Source: Adenophora triphylla var. japonica (taxonomy: Eukaryota; Streptophyta; Magnoliopsida; Asterales; Campanulaceae). Taken from it: a DNA stretch of 64,000 nucleotides. The stretch is taken from the NCBI GenBank assembly GCA_022495995.1, contig JAFEMH010000528.1:62001-126000 (forward strand). Direction: 5' to 3'. The notes beneath the pieces are model-generated. The model was not told the DNA's origin. It made no database searches and worked only from the letters and a program-made list of their open reading frames with translations. Positions 45,409-56,990 of the stretch are shown here, piece after piece. Every line of letters begins with the position of its first letter. Positions within the stretch are counted from its first letter, which is position 1. Position numbers and translations under genes: made by a program.

Positions 45409-45847
45409 CATGTTTATGTGATTTACTATTTGGGAAAATGTTTTGTTGAGCCCAATCTATCTTTATAACTACTACTTTTTGTTGTGAATTTTCTCTAAGT
45501 TATTAGCATGAGGCCTTGCCGTGCTTAGTTCAAATGTTGAGATCAGTTTTGTGCACTTTGTCTGTTGCATTTCTTCATCGTAGTCTTGAAAGTTTGAAAA
45601 ATTGCAGCTCAAAAGAATAGTGGGTTACATAAAGAGGGTGAGGGGCTAAAGGGAAAGAGGAAAGTCGGTGGGGTTGGGGTTGTGTAAGTGATCATCAATA
45701 TTGTTGTTCTTGCAATCAAATGAAAATTTTAACAGTTTAGCAGATTTTTTATGGTGTTTTGATTATTTACAATGTGATCATAGATACTAAACTTAATGCA
45801 TTTGGGGGTAATGATCTCAACCACGCATTATTTATGTTGTAATGTCA

Positions 45848-45879
45848 CCGTATCATTGGCACGGGTAGGAGAGTACTAG
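45848..45879 (+). mobile_element. Helitron-type 3' end at the duplication border
   Basis: CCGT...ACGG weak hairpin, 11 nt, then CTAG followed by TTACCAACAATTAGCC, i.e. exactly where the second duplicate begins. Confidence 0.45.
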
Positions 45880-46408
45880 TTACCAACAATTAGCCTAGAA
45901 ACCAAATTTTGTAGGCATACAACATGCATTAATATATTTATTTTAATTATACTCCTTCTATTTTCAAAATTAATGTCCACTTGTTATAAAATTATGTCTC
46001 AAAATTTCACTTTCTATACAAAAATTGTCCTTTTTTTTTTTAATGCTTTGTTATATATTTGTAAAATTAAAAGTTCCTAAATTGGACGGCAAGAAAATTT
46101 ATGCATCTTTCCTACTAAAATATATAAAAAATAAAAATTTCAATTAATGAATCTATCATACTGTAATCTTATACCTTAAAAAATATAATAAATAAATAAA
46201 TAAATAATTGGCTGAAGAAAATTACAAACTGTTAAGCTTTTGTGAACAACAAACAAAATTTGACCTGATACTAAACATTAAACTGTATGGCAGAAGAAAA
46301 AGAATTGGACCCTATAACAAGATGGTTGACAATGGAGACACAAGCCTCCATCAACTCAAAATCAATCAGTATTTACATTCCATTCAAAAATTTCCCAGAT
46401 GACAACTT

Positions 46409-49400
46409 TTATGGACCATGCATACTTCGAACATCGTCAGACATATCTGACGAACTGCCAGCATGGCGAAGGGTTGACCGTCCGTGTTGGGAGCCACCAC
46501 CACCTAGATGCTTTTTAGAACTATGACCACCTCTTGAGTCGAGTCGAACTGTGTTCTTGGCAGTGAAGCTGTGGCGCACGTGAACCCTATGACTTCTTGA
46601 CTCGGTCGAGCTGCTCCCTCTTATTAACACCAAGAGTACTACTTCTTTATCTCGAGTATCTTCAGACCACCAGCTTTGAGGTATCCCATCAACAAGATCT
46701 TCCAACGTATGGAACTCTTCGTGATGTACTGACACTTCTGCAACTTGACCAGTTTTTATGATGCCAGCTGCAGGTGTAACCTAAACATAAAAGTAAGTAA
46801 GATTTTTTCCAAGAGGGGTGGAACATTATAGAAGCAAAATGTTTTTATAACAATATACAAATTTATCTAGGGAGGGAGTCAAAATTACAGCTTAGTGTAA
46901 TTTTTCTTCAAGAAAAGGGGGTTGAAACTGAAATCTTCTTGTCATTTTAGTGCTATAATATATACTTATATTTTTTTTATCAAAATTTTAAGGATAGTAA
47001 GATGTTAACTTTCTAAAGAGAAGGGGGTTGAATGACCCCCTTGCTTTCAAGGTGGCTTCGCCACTGGTCCCGACCCGAGTCTCCATCTCCGACTTTGAGG
47101 GGCATTTAAGAAAGTTGACTTTTAAGAACATTCAGTAGCATATACACATGAATGCCTTCAATGATCTCACCATATGACGTTATAATTAAAACACGATGAT
47201 TGATAAGAAAGTATTTAGAAACTTTAACAAGAAATGGACATTCATTTATGATTAACACTAGGGGGGGGGGGAGTATATTGCAAATAGATAACTTCAAATA
47301 ATAGAGACTATATCGCATATGTACCTCAAGCCAACGGGGAAAACCAAAGGAGCCTTTTGGACGATACTCTGGTGCTTGTTCAGTGTCCTTGATAGTGGAC
47401 TGACCTTCGCATAGAATTTGATAAACAGCATCGTCTTTCCCACTCGTGTTGGTGATTATGATACTAGCTGTATCTTGGTTTTGAAGGACAACATTGGCGG
47501 TATTAACAATTGTTTCTGGAATGTAGCGCAGCTGATCAAGTAAAGACCTTATTTTGTCATTCGACTTATATATTTTCCCCCACTCTTGCCTCCGTATGGA
47601 TCTTTCAACATGGGAAATTTGAACATTGAATTTGCAGCGCACGGGCTTGTGATCACTCTCTACCACATCCATGCAAGCTTCATACCTAGCAAAGAGCAAA
47701 CGGCTTAGAATCTCCATCCCAAAATGAATGTCCAATTTTTTTTTTTTTAATTTGCTCTTGTTCAAGAACAAATTTGAAGTTTTTTTGGACATTCAAATTG
47801 GGACAGAGGTAGTAGCATTTATGTTTAAAGCAAAACAAATTCCCAGAAACCTACATCACAATTGACGCAATTACAGGGCACTCTAAACTGCACTCAGATG
47901 TTGGAGTTAATCGGTTGTCTCGATAAAGTACCCTATCACACCAGGCAGGGATACGCTTCTTTTCCCCTGAATCATATCCTGCAAGAAAAACGTTTCTTTT
48001 TTTTTTTGGATCAATGTTCCAGGGAAAGCTTGCAAGAAGAAGCACTAAAAACCTGCTTTGAAACTCCAGAGTTAACCTACTTGAGGAACAATCATAACAG
48101 ATCCTAGCTAGCCTAAAATTATTATCAGTTAACTTGTCAAAAATAGAAACAAAAGTATTTAAACTAAACAACATGGGCTATACCTCCTAAGCCAGCTTTT
48201 CCCTTCTCAAACTTGTAAGTTGGAGGAAATCTGATAAGTGCCTCTCGCATTCCCTGGAAAACTTTACCAGCTTTCATTTCAGCTCTCAGTTGATCCTTTT
48301 CTCGAAGCCAATCAAAGCTTCTTTGGGAAACAAAGTCCCTTGCTTCGTCGTAAGTTATTCCAAATAGTCGGTAATTGAAATCCCCACAAAAAACAACCAT
48401 GTCTGCTTCTGCTAAATCAGGTCTCCCATCTTCAGGATTGATCCCAGCAGCCTTTGTAACAAAAGAAACAAAAAAACATTACACTAGAAAAAATAATGTG
48501 CTACTCCAAGCCAGAGATAAACAGATTACTAAAACTAAGATGTTTATGTAGATAGAAGAAAAATATAATAAAGAGAAATAAAAGAGAAGGATGTTTACAT
48601 TTGGGGTACGGAGCATCTGAGCAGTAGAAGATACAGCAACTGAAAGAGCGAGGATCCACCCAAAGGAAGAATAAAGTAGCCAAAATAAATATGTAGAGAA
48701 GACAAGAGAGCAAGATAAATACAGGTATCGCATCATACCAGAAGCATTATTGATCGACCGACTGAAGGTCATTGACTTAAATATGTGATCAAAGTCAGCA
48801 TTACGACGATTCACTGCTTCCAAATGTGCAGCCAAGTGACAGTTTGTAAAGCAAAGTATCCTATCATATACTCTCAACCTCAAACCAACACCTCCCTGCG
48901 TACATAAATTGCATGTCGTCATAATTTGTGAGCAAGAAGAAGATTTATAAAGAGCCAATTCATCATGCATAAATCAGTTTTGTCATCAATTCAGAAATAA
49001 ATATAATATCTTGGTAATATTCATCTATAAGAACAAGCAGTGACAGAAATCACTGCCCAATATTAAAACTAGACATTGTCAAATAAATCCAAGAACGAAA
49101 GAATTTCCAATGGATTTGAGTTGGTGACAGGATACTAGATATGGGATATCACTCCAAGGTCATGTTACCCCAAAACACGGGGATAGCATCAACTGACAAC
49201 TAGTGAAATTCTATGCTAAATGACTCACGGGTCACTTCTTTTGAACATAAACAAGCCGCCGGTAAGATTCAGTCAAACCACTCAGACATACATCACCAGA
49301 TCCCTGCCTTATTTTACATAAATCAACCCAACTCATTGATGACCGTCCCATTACTTGTATGTGGCAATAAGAATACATTTTCAGCTGTAGTCTACCAAAG

Positions 49401-52400
49401 CATTACCTTTTGTTGAATTTAAACCACCAGCTTTATATATTTTCATCACTATGTTGGTTACTCCATCTGTCCCAAAAATGAATGTCCATTAAAATTTCAA
49501 ATCTGCTCTTGATCATTTTAAATGTGCTCTTGATCAAGAGCAACTTTTGGACATTATTTTGGGACTGAGGAAGTACAAGTTTTCCTGCGTGTAGCTTTGG
49601 TATTGACGTTTATACATTATTCATATTGACTCACTGGTGTCTGAACCATCTTAAGCAATCCCCTCCCGTTTAATCTCTTAACATATCTATTTGACTATCC
49701 TGTAGTGAGCCCAATGCAAATTTTACTTGTTGATTTTCTTGAATTTTTGTTTTAAAAAATCATTGAAGATAAAAGATGGGAAAACCCAACACTCTTTACA
49801 AAGTTCCAAGCAACTCAGACAACAACCTCCATGCTATTTTATGGAGGAAGGAAAAGATGATCAACGGTCTCATTTTGTACAAAATATCTTACCACATGTT
49901 TGGGGAGAGCCAAATGGAACAATAACTCATTCTCTCCCATCACTTGACCTCCCTAGTTTTCATGAGCGTCCATCTTAGTTTCCTCATTTAGTCAACCAAT
50001 TTCATTATTTGATGTTCATAAGATGCCAAACATTTCAAACCCTAGTGTAGACCATGTCTAGTAGTTATCAAAGAATTTTCCTTTGAGCTGTACAAGCAAC
50101 TCTGCAACCTCGTCCTCTAAGTTACTATTTTGACACTTACATAATGAAGACCCCTCATACAAGCAAAAGAGCGGTTGAATAGATCCAGTGCATCAAATAA
50201 TTTATTAAGCACTTTGTCGTGTCAAATATCTACCAATAACCCTCGTATTATATCAAAGCATTCATTTCTATGTTAGTTAATCAAACTGGATCGGGAAAAA
50301 GGATGGGAATGAACCAAAAAGTCAATGACCATGGTGCACGTCATGTTACTAGTCTACGTAAGTCTTATAAGTACTTGACAGGGCACGGTAATAATAGAAA
50401 AGTTGAGTCGACCTCATTAAAGTTGCACCAGATAGGGAGTTGACAATATCATAAGAATGACAGTATAGCAGAATAATCAAGCATAAATGATTTTACATTA
50501 GTCAAATAGTTCTATTTTGAACTGAAAGAATGTGAACTAGCACATCTCCAACTTAATTATTTACTTTGGTATCAACTTGAACGTCAAAATGCTACGTTTT
50601 AGACTTTCATGCATGAAAGGTAGGCCTTGTGACGCAAGGATAAAGAAAAAGAAAAAGTAAACCTTCACACCTTATTACCAATTGCACGACCCAAGCCACA
50701 TGCAACAGCTCCAACATCAAGGTCTCCGACATGCGTTCTAAGGGACTTCCTCACCCTGAGAAGAGTATATATCCAATCAACAATCAGAGAGGTGCAGGAT
50801 AAAATAAATATAACTCTAAGGATATCCTTAGAGCCAAAAAAAATATGCCTTGAGAACTACTTTTAAAGAACATAACTGTTTATTTTCCACAGAGTAAAAC
50901 CTTTTCTAGGGATATTCACACGAAAAGTATACTAACCAAATAGCTATGAGAAGGGCAGCTAGCTGCCTGGACCCTACACGTTCAAAAGTTGACCCTTCAT
51001 CCAAACTCTTGCCAATGGCATCCTGCCAGATTTGTCCAATTGAACTGCCTTCAAGTCCTACCTACAGTTGAAATGAAACCATTGAGTATATATCATAGAT
51101 AAAGAGAAGAAAAGGAAAGGAAAATTTCGAAGAGAGATGCTAGCGGATCTATGGAGAAGCTTAAGAAAATAAATTAAACCAAGAGAACATCAATATAATA
51201 TAGTCGTTCTATGACAATTGACATGAAGCCATTGAGTATATCTCACAGTTTCTTTTGCAGCAGACATTGCAAGGAATCCTGCTCCCATTTCCACTTCTTG
51301 TAACCCAATCACAAGAATCCCAACATCAGAGACTTGAGAGCCCAACCAGGACATGAGTGCATCGTGATTTGGTTTTCCTTGATTGACATTCCATGAGCCA
51401 ACCATAATCTTAACATTTTCTTGCCGTGTGTACATGAGTTCTTTCTTCGCCAATTTTGACCGTATAATGTTGTCAATAGGTCCTGGAGACGTGATGTTCC
51501 ACCCACGTATGCCACCATGAGAAGCCAAACTATAAACTGAACCATTTCCAGCTACAAGCTTTATGACAGGTCCATTATGAGCAACCCAACTAGCAGTGAG
51601 GTTTCCCTCAAGATCGAGCACTTGAATCACACCACTCACGTAGCCAACCCATATTCGTGACCCATAAGTGCAAAAGCACAACACAGCACATTGATGGTGA
51701 TGGTAATCTTGCAGACGATTTCCATTTCCATCCCACTGGACAAGTAATCCATTTGAACAACCAATCCAAATCATCCCATCTGAAGCAAGCACTAGTGCTT
51801 CTGTTTTTTTGTTATCTTCAGCCGCAAATGCCCCCGCGCCCTTAGCAACTCGGCGAACAGCATCTGCAGCTCCCATTATAGCATTACGTGACCTCTGCAA
51901 AAAGCTATTTTGGGACTTTTCCTTCTTCGATTTTGAAACGAACTTCACATTCATCTCATCCTCCACAGCCTGATCCTGCACTGACGGCATATCAACCCGA
52001 TTCTCAAGCTGACCATCTACATTATATACTTTCAATAGTTCCCTTGTACGAGCATCCCTGCAGTTTCCCAACTATCAGGATAATTAGGACTCACAACAAA
52101 TCAAAACATGATCAATCCCTTTAGAAGCAAGAAACATATAGAATTTTGTGGACCTTTTATTCACTTTGAAATGATTAACTATGCAAAGAACAAAGAGGAA
52201 ATATTTCAATTTTGTGGATAGAGAATATGTGAAGTTAAAATATACCATAGCGAGAAGGACAGAGAGCTAGCTGCCCACACTTTAGCCCTTACATAATCCG
52301 ACAGCAAATACTTCACGTCGGAGGAAGATATATTACATACACCATTAACGGTGACTTGGCTCCTGAGATCAATGGATGACCTCTCCACAAGTAAAGCCGC

Positions 52401-54239
52401 CATGTGCCTTTCCTCTGGTGATAAAGAAAGAGATTTCTCAACCGATTCCCATGCCCAGACTTTTATAATACCACCCTCAAAACCCGCCCATATGTCACCT
52501 GGAAATGAATAAGTGAACAGTTGTTAAAGGATAGGGTAGAAATACGTGACATGTAGAAGTTCTTCCAAGATCTTTCTAAAGGAGGAGGCTCATAAGCTAT
52601 AATAAAATTCCAATAGGTAGAAAGCAAAATTTGGGGGAGAAATCAATAGTGATCATGTTTATTACTCCTACATAAGTAATGGCCCATTACATAATACTCC
52701 CTCCGTCCCAAAATGTTTGTCCCATTTGACTTTTTTGTTGAACTTTGACCACAAATATATGACAATTTAATTATGATCATGAAATTCTAAAAATTCCTAT
52801 TGATTCACCATTAATAATATTATCAACAACAATTTTTAGAATTTCAAGAACATGATTAATCTCTCATAAATTTGTGGTCAAAGTTCAACAAAAAAGTTAA
52901 ATAGGACAAACATTTTGGGACGAAGGGAGTACTACATAGTACAGACAAAATAAAGGGTGCTTACCTCAGTAGATCGCAATAAATTATTTTTTTGTTCTTG
53001 ATTTAAATTATGAGGAAGAAAAATTTATTAACAAATAGCCCAAAAGTTGAGGCAAAAAATGAATGCCAATACATTTTCCTCTTTTTTATTTTTCTAGATT
53101 AGTGTGACAGGTAAGTTACCCTTCTCCCTCCAATACATGTTAAGAATTACAACCACTAGAGAACTAACATATAAAGAAACACTCGCATGAATCCATACCA
53201 TTGTTTTTATCACTGTCTTCAACATTAAGGATGGGATTCATTTGGCCCATGTGGGACCCAACTTATATCAAATGAATCTTGATCCTTGATGTTAAAAGGG
53301 GATGTGTCACAAATCTGAGCTATTGATGCATCATAAAATCTGAGACAACGATTCCAAACCTTTTTCTAGCACTTAAAATCAAGCAATGAATTGGGAATTA
53401 CCATATGAAGAAATGACCATAGAAAGAACAGGACCACGATGAGCTTGCCATGAAAGACCTTCCTTGAATGGAGCATCATCAGTAGGCTGCTGATCCATCT
53501 TCCATGACCTTATCTTACCATCCTTATGCCCACTCCAAACCAATTTACTCCCTTGATCAATTATCAAACAGGTGGTGGGCGACGTATTCACAGACTCAAA
53601 AAATGGTGCAGCGTCCTCATCCCCTCTCCGAACTCTTCCCCCAATCCCCATCCCCGGTTCATAAGCATCAGAGAAATTCCAAACCCTAACCCCAGATTCC
53701 TGTCCTGCCCATAGCTGTGTCTCAGTACAAGCAATCGTCCTCAAGAACCTCCCAACCTGCGTTTCCCTCAATGGATGCGGCCTCAATTCAAGGCACGGTG
53801 GACGACCCGGGTGGACAGCCGCCCTGCACGGCACTCTAAATATCCCCACGTCTCCACCCGCGGCGACGACTTCCGGCAAGGGTGTCTGGGATTCGTTCCC
53901 GGAATCGGATGAATTTGGGTTAATGCTGAGCTGATTAATGGGATAATCCTGGTGGCAGTCAATATTACCTGAAGCGGAAGCCGATGGAGGCATTGAATCG
54001 TGTCCGGTGGCAGGGGTGGAATAAGGGTAGAAGTCATCGTCGGAGGAGTCATAGTATTGGTCGACATTTTGAGGAATGAGGTTTTCATCGAGGCTGTGTT
54101 TGCGGATCTGGTGGCGTTTGAGGTGGGTGCCGGTGTTCGTGCGGAGTTGCTGGCTGTATGAATGGGCTTTCCGGCGAGGTGGGCCGTTTGATACGCCGGC
54201 TAATGCATCGTTGTCGTCGTCTTCGAATCCGTCATTCAT
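46409..54239 (-). CDS. WD40-containing inositol polyphosphate 5-phosphatase (5PTase12/13/14-FRA3 type)
   Basis: Plant phosphatase removing the 5-phosphate from inositol phosphates or phosphoinositides. Exons (minus): 54239-53402, 52498-52246, 52057-51247, 51061-50937, 50755-50671, 48895-48599, 48451-48184, 47978-47855, 47685-47325, 46780-46409. All introns are GT-AG, phases agree and the total is 3534 nt (1177 aa plus stop), close to the 1.1-1.3 kaa of the Arabidopsis group. N-terminal acidic/Ser-rich head, then about six WD40-like repeats (residues about 165-575; [41 protein letters not shown]). Catalytic domain: W586 NVNQGKP, E618 in [19 protein letters not shown]826-D827-F828-N829 YRL, PAWCDR (903-908), S944-D945-H946. 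Residues about 760-792 are strongly hydrophobic. The last exon gives a Ser/His-rich tail. No damage is seen. Orthology to one Arabidopsis member is not decided. Confidence 0.93.
47712..47812. mobile_element. Small MITE in intron 8 of the phosphatase gene
   Basis: Inverted ends CTCCATCCCAAAATGAATGTCC-like and GGACATTCAAATTGGGACAG. It fills most of the 169-bp intron between exons 8 and 9. Related in sequence to the MITE at 49461. Confidence 0.65.
49461..49573. mobile_element. Stowaway-like MITE in intron 5
   Basis: A 113-bp element starts CTCCATCTGTCCCAAAAATG and ends TTATTTTGGGACTGAGGAAG, flanked by TA (49459-49460, 49574-49575). The centre has an inverted TGCTCTTGATCAAGAGCA. It lies in the longest intron of the gene (48896-50670). 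Confidence 0.75.
52697..52929. mobile_element. Stowaway-like MITE in intron 1
   Basis: A 233-bp element starts CTCCCTCCGTCCCAAAATG and ends ACATTTTGGGACGAAGGGAG, with TA on both sides (52695-52696, 52930-52931). The inverted repeats extend far inward (TTGAACTTTGACCACAAAT / ATTTGTGGTCAAAGTTCAA). Confidence 0.9.
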
Positions 54240-55857
54240 TATTTGGTGTAGTTTGTGATTAATTCATGAAAAAATGCAGATTGATCGAATTGGGTTAACA
54301 AGCAAAAATTCATAAACCAGTGTGATTGATTGATTGATGAGGATTACAGATGGAAAAAGAAAGAGTCATAATCAAGGAGTGCGATCGAGGAGGAAGGCGA
54401 AAGCGAGGCTTGCTCGAAGTGTACGGACAAGAATGTTTCCATTTTTCTCATGCACCAACGTTTTTACAAATTTTCACGCGGGCAGGAAAGGGTACTAATG
54501 AATTTTACGTAGGCCGGTCTGAGGTGTTGTACCGTACAATATGTTCATGAGGTCGAATGAAAATTTTGTTTTTTTTTCAAATGATACGCTTTTAAAAAGT
54601 CAAAATTTTACATAACATAAGAAAAAATTAGTTTTTAAACACTAACCCTAACTAATAAGAGAGGGATAAATAATGTTGAAAATTAATTTTTTCATAACAT
54701 TTTGAAAAAACTAATTTATCACAAGACCTACTCATTTAAAAATTATGTACCAAAATATACATATCGGCAAACTAAGTACCAAACTAACCATTTTTTTGTG
54801 AATTCGACATTAGTAGTAACGTAGTTGTCACTACTAAAATCGATTTCAAAAAAAGTGATTCGCATGGTACTTAGTTTGCCTATACGTGTATTTTTGTACA
54901 TAGTATTTTTTTTAAATGTATCATTTGAATTTTTTTTAAAAAATTTTAGGCACTCCACACTTTCTAAAGACATTTACAATGTACATTTCAAAAATAATTT
55001 ACTTCTAAATGATTTTTATTATTTAAGTATCAAATTTCAATTTATATTTGCGAAATTGAAAATTATAATTAGATAGTAACAATATTTATGCATTTATTTT
55101 CTCCTGAGTTTCCTTTGAAGTTAATTTTTATTATTTTTCTTATATTAATAAAAATGGTCATTTTTTATGGACCGAGAGAAAACAACATTTTGTATATTCC
55201 CTAAATCACGAAATTACAAAGTCAAAGGAGTAATTGTCAACTTAATTGCACTTCCATAAAAACATGATTATTGTAATATAAATCAAAAAATTTAATTGGT
55301 ATATCATTAAAAAGTTGGTTAATTTATTGCCACATAGAGCAGTCAATTGGGATCGTCTCGTTGGAACGTCCCGTTACGCCATATAAATGAAACGGGATGA
55401 GATATTAACTTTAATTTTAATTTTAAATTTTAAACCTCAAAAGTATTTTAGCACTTAATTCTTAATTTTTTTTTTCCAACTATCCATTGATTTTTTGTGT
55501 TGATTAAGCTATTTTATAAATTTATCAAGTTTTTATCTTGTTGGATAAATAATCTTATATTTTTTTCAATTTAATGTTTTGGCATCATCTCAGTTAGATT
55601 TTAACTTTACAATATTAGCGTTTTTTTGTCCCGCATTGTCCTGTATCCCGAGGTGAGATGGGACGTGACGAGGATTTTCTATCACGCGAAAAATTCGAGA
55701 TGTCCCGTCCCGTAAAATTGCGAAATATCATAGTTTCATTCCGCCTCCTCCCGTATTCCCGAATTAATGGCTCTACACCAAAAGATTTAGACAAATCTCA
55801 ATGTTCTCTCTCTATATATATATACGAGGTTTGACTTTTTCTCAATTCCGGTCTTTT
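54240..55857. other. 5' flank of the phosphatase gene and AT-rich spacer
   Basis: No further gene. Positions 54240-54550 should contain the 5' UTR and promoter, but no convincing TATA box is seen. From 55345 to 55770 there are repeated CGTCCCG/GGGACG/CGGGATGAGAT motifs in AT-rich DNA that look like a decayed DNA transposon. Confidence 0.45.
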
Positions 55858-56047
55858 TGATAGAGATCCTACATAAATAGTTCTCTTATTCCTTAAGTTA
55901 TTTAGTTTCCTATTCATTATAGGACAGTCTTTTCTATTTATTATTAGACTTCTAAACCAAGACAACAACTCTCCTGTGTGTATAAATAGGAGATCAACAT
56001 GTCAATAACAATTACAATGTTTTCCAATACAAAATATTTTCTCTATA
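55858..56047 (+). repeat. 5' LTR of the copia element
   Basis: 190 bp from TGATAGAGATCC to TTTCTCTATA. It contains the TATA box GTATAAATAGG (near 55979). The LTR ends in TA rather than the canonical CA. Confidence 0.9.
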
Positions 56048-56056
56048 TGGTATCAG
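56048..56056 (+). other. Primer-binding site (tRNA-iMet)
   Basis: TGGTATCAG directly after the 5' LTR, complementary to the 3' end of initiator tRNA-Met, the usual copia primer. Confidence 0.85.
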
Positions 56057-56083
56057 TCTAACGATCCTTACCCTACCTCTACA

Positions 56084-56990
56084 ATGGCCGAAAACACCTT
56101 AATCCCTAATGCAGCCGAGCCTGACAAACCTCTCATCTTTGTTTCTCTTTCTCACATAATTAAACTTACTTCAACAAACTATATTGCTTGGAAAACACAA
56201 CTAGAAGCAACCCTTATTGGTCTTGATTTATTTCAATACCTTGATGGATCTCTACCGGCACCACCACAAGAAATAACCACCACCACAACTGCATCTACCA
56301 ACACTACTCCGGCGACAACACCAGCCACAAACACCGTCACATCAGCAATCTAAGCCTATCCTGCCTATTCAAAATGGTTCCGCCAAGATAAACTTATCCT
56401 TGGTGCTCTTGCCGGAACTTTGTCAACCAACCTTGTCCCTCTTGTTTCTCAATGCATCAACACCCATGATGCATGGAAAACACTTGCAAAAACTTATGCC
56501 AATCCATCAAAAGGCCACATCAAACAAATAAAAGACCGCCTTCGAAGCATAACAAAAGGATCGAGATCCATCTCTAATTACATGCAGGAATTTAAATCTT
56601 GCTCGGCCTAACTTGCATCCCTCGGTCGCCCTATTGATCCTGAAGACTTGGTTGATAAAATTCTTGAACAACTCAATGACTCCGAATATGATAGTGTCAT
56701 AAGTGCGGTTCATAGTCGGGACACCCCTATCTCTTTCGATGAACTTCGTGAGAAACTTCTCAACAAGGAGAATTCTTCTGTCTTTTTGGTCATCATCCCA
56801 ATTATCTCAAACTTCGTAGTTTCGGTTGCTTATGTTATACTTGGCTCCGTCCCTACACAACCAATAAACTTGAGCCCAAATCTACTCCATGTGTCTTTGT
56901 TGGTTACTCACCAACTCAAAGTGCATATTATTGTCTTGATCCCTCCAATCTCAAAATTTTTGTGTCTCGCCATGTCAAGTTTGTGAAACA
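56084..56990 (+). pseudogene. copia gag fused to integrase C-terminal remnant
   Basis: The start MAENTLIPNAAEPDKP begins a gag of the UBN2-like retrotransposon family (LTSTNYIAWKTQLEATLIG; WKTLAKTYANPSKGHIKQIK; SISNYMQEFK). In-frame stops lie at 56351-56353 and 56609-56611. At about 56785 the sequence jumps, with a frame change, to the integrase C-terminal region (LRSFGCLCYTWLRPYT, STPCVFVGYSPTQSAYYCLD). Roughly the zinc knuckle, protease and integrase catalytic core are deleted. Confidence 0.88.

Larger units (their letters stand above)
44741..46205. repeat. Non-coding region with a separated direct duplication
   Basis: About 325 bp starting ACCAACAATTAGCCTA at 44912 recurs from about 45883 to 46205 (spacing about 970 bp). 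Both copies contain TAATGTCCACTTGTTATAAA and AAATTGGACGGCAAGAAAA. No gene lies between them. Confidence 0.85.

Noticed and set aside
47849..47853. Stop codon TAG at the end of phosphatase exon 8 as a gene break
   Set aside because: The donor is GTAGGT two bases earlier. Using it gives AT|G across the junction and joins in frame to the SDHKPV exon.
48479..48598. Continuation of phosphatase exon 6 past 48599
   Set aside because: The frame continues open for about 40 codons, but the GTAAAC donor at 48598 and the acceptor before 48451 restore the conserved [17 protein letters not shown] block in phase. Read-through would not.
54350..54550. 66-aa plus-strand frame upstream of the phosphatase gene
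   Set aside because: No recognisable domain, and it lies in the divergent promoter region. Likely chance.
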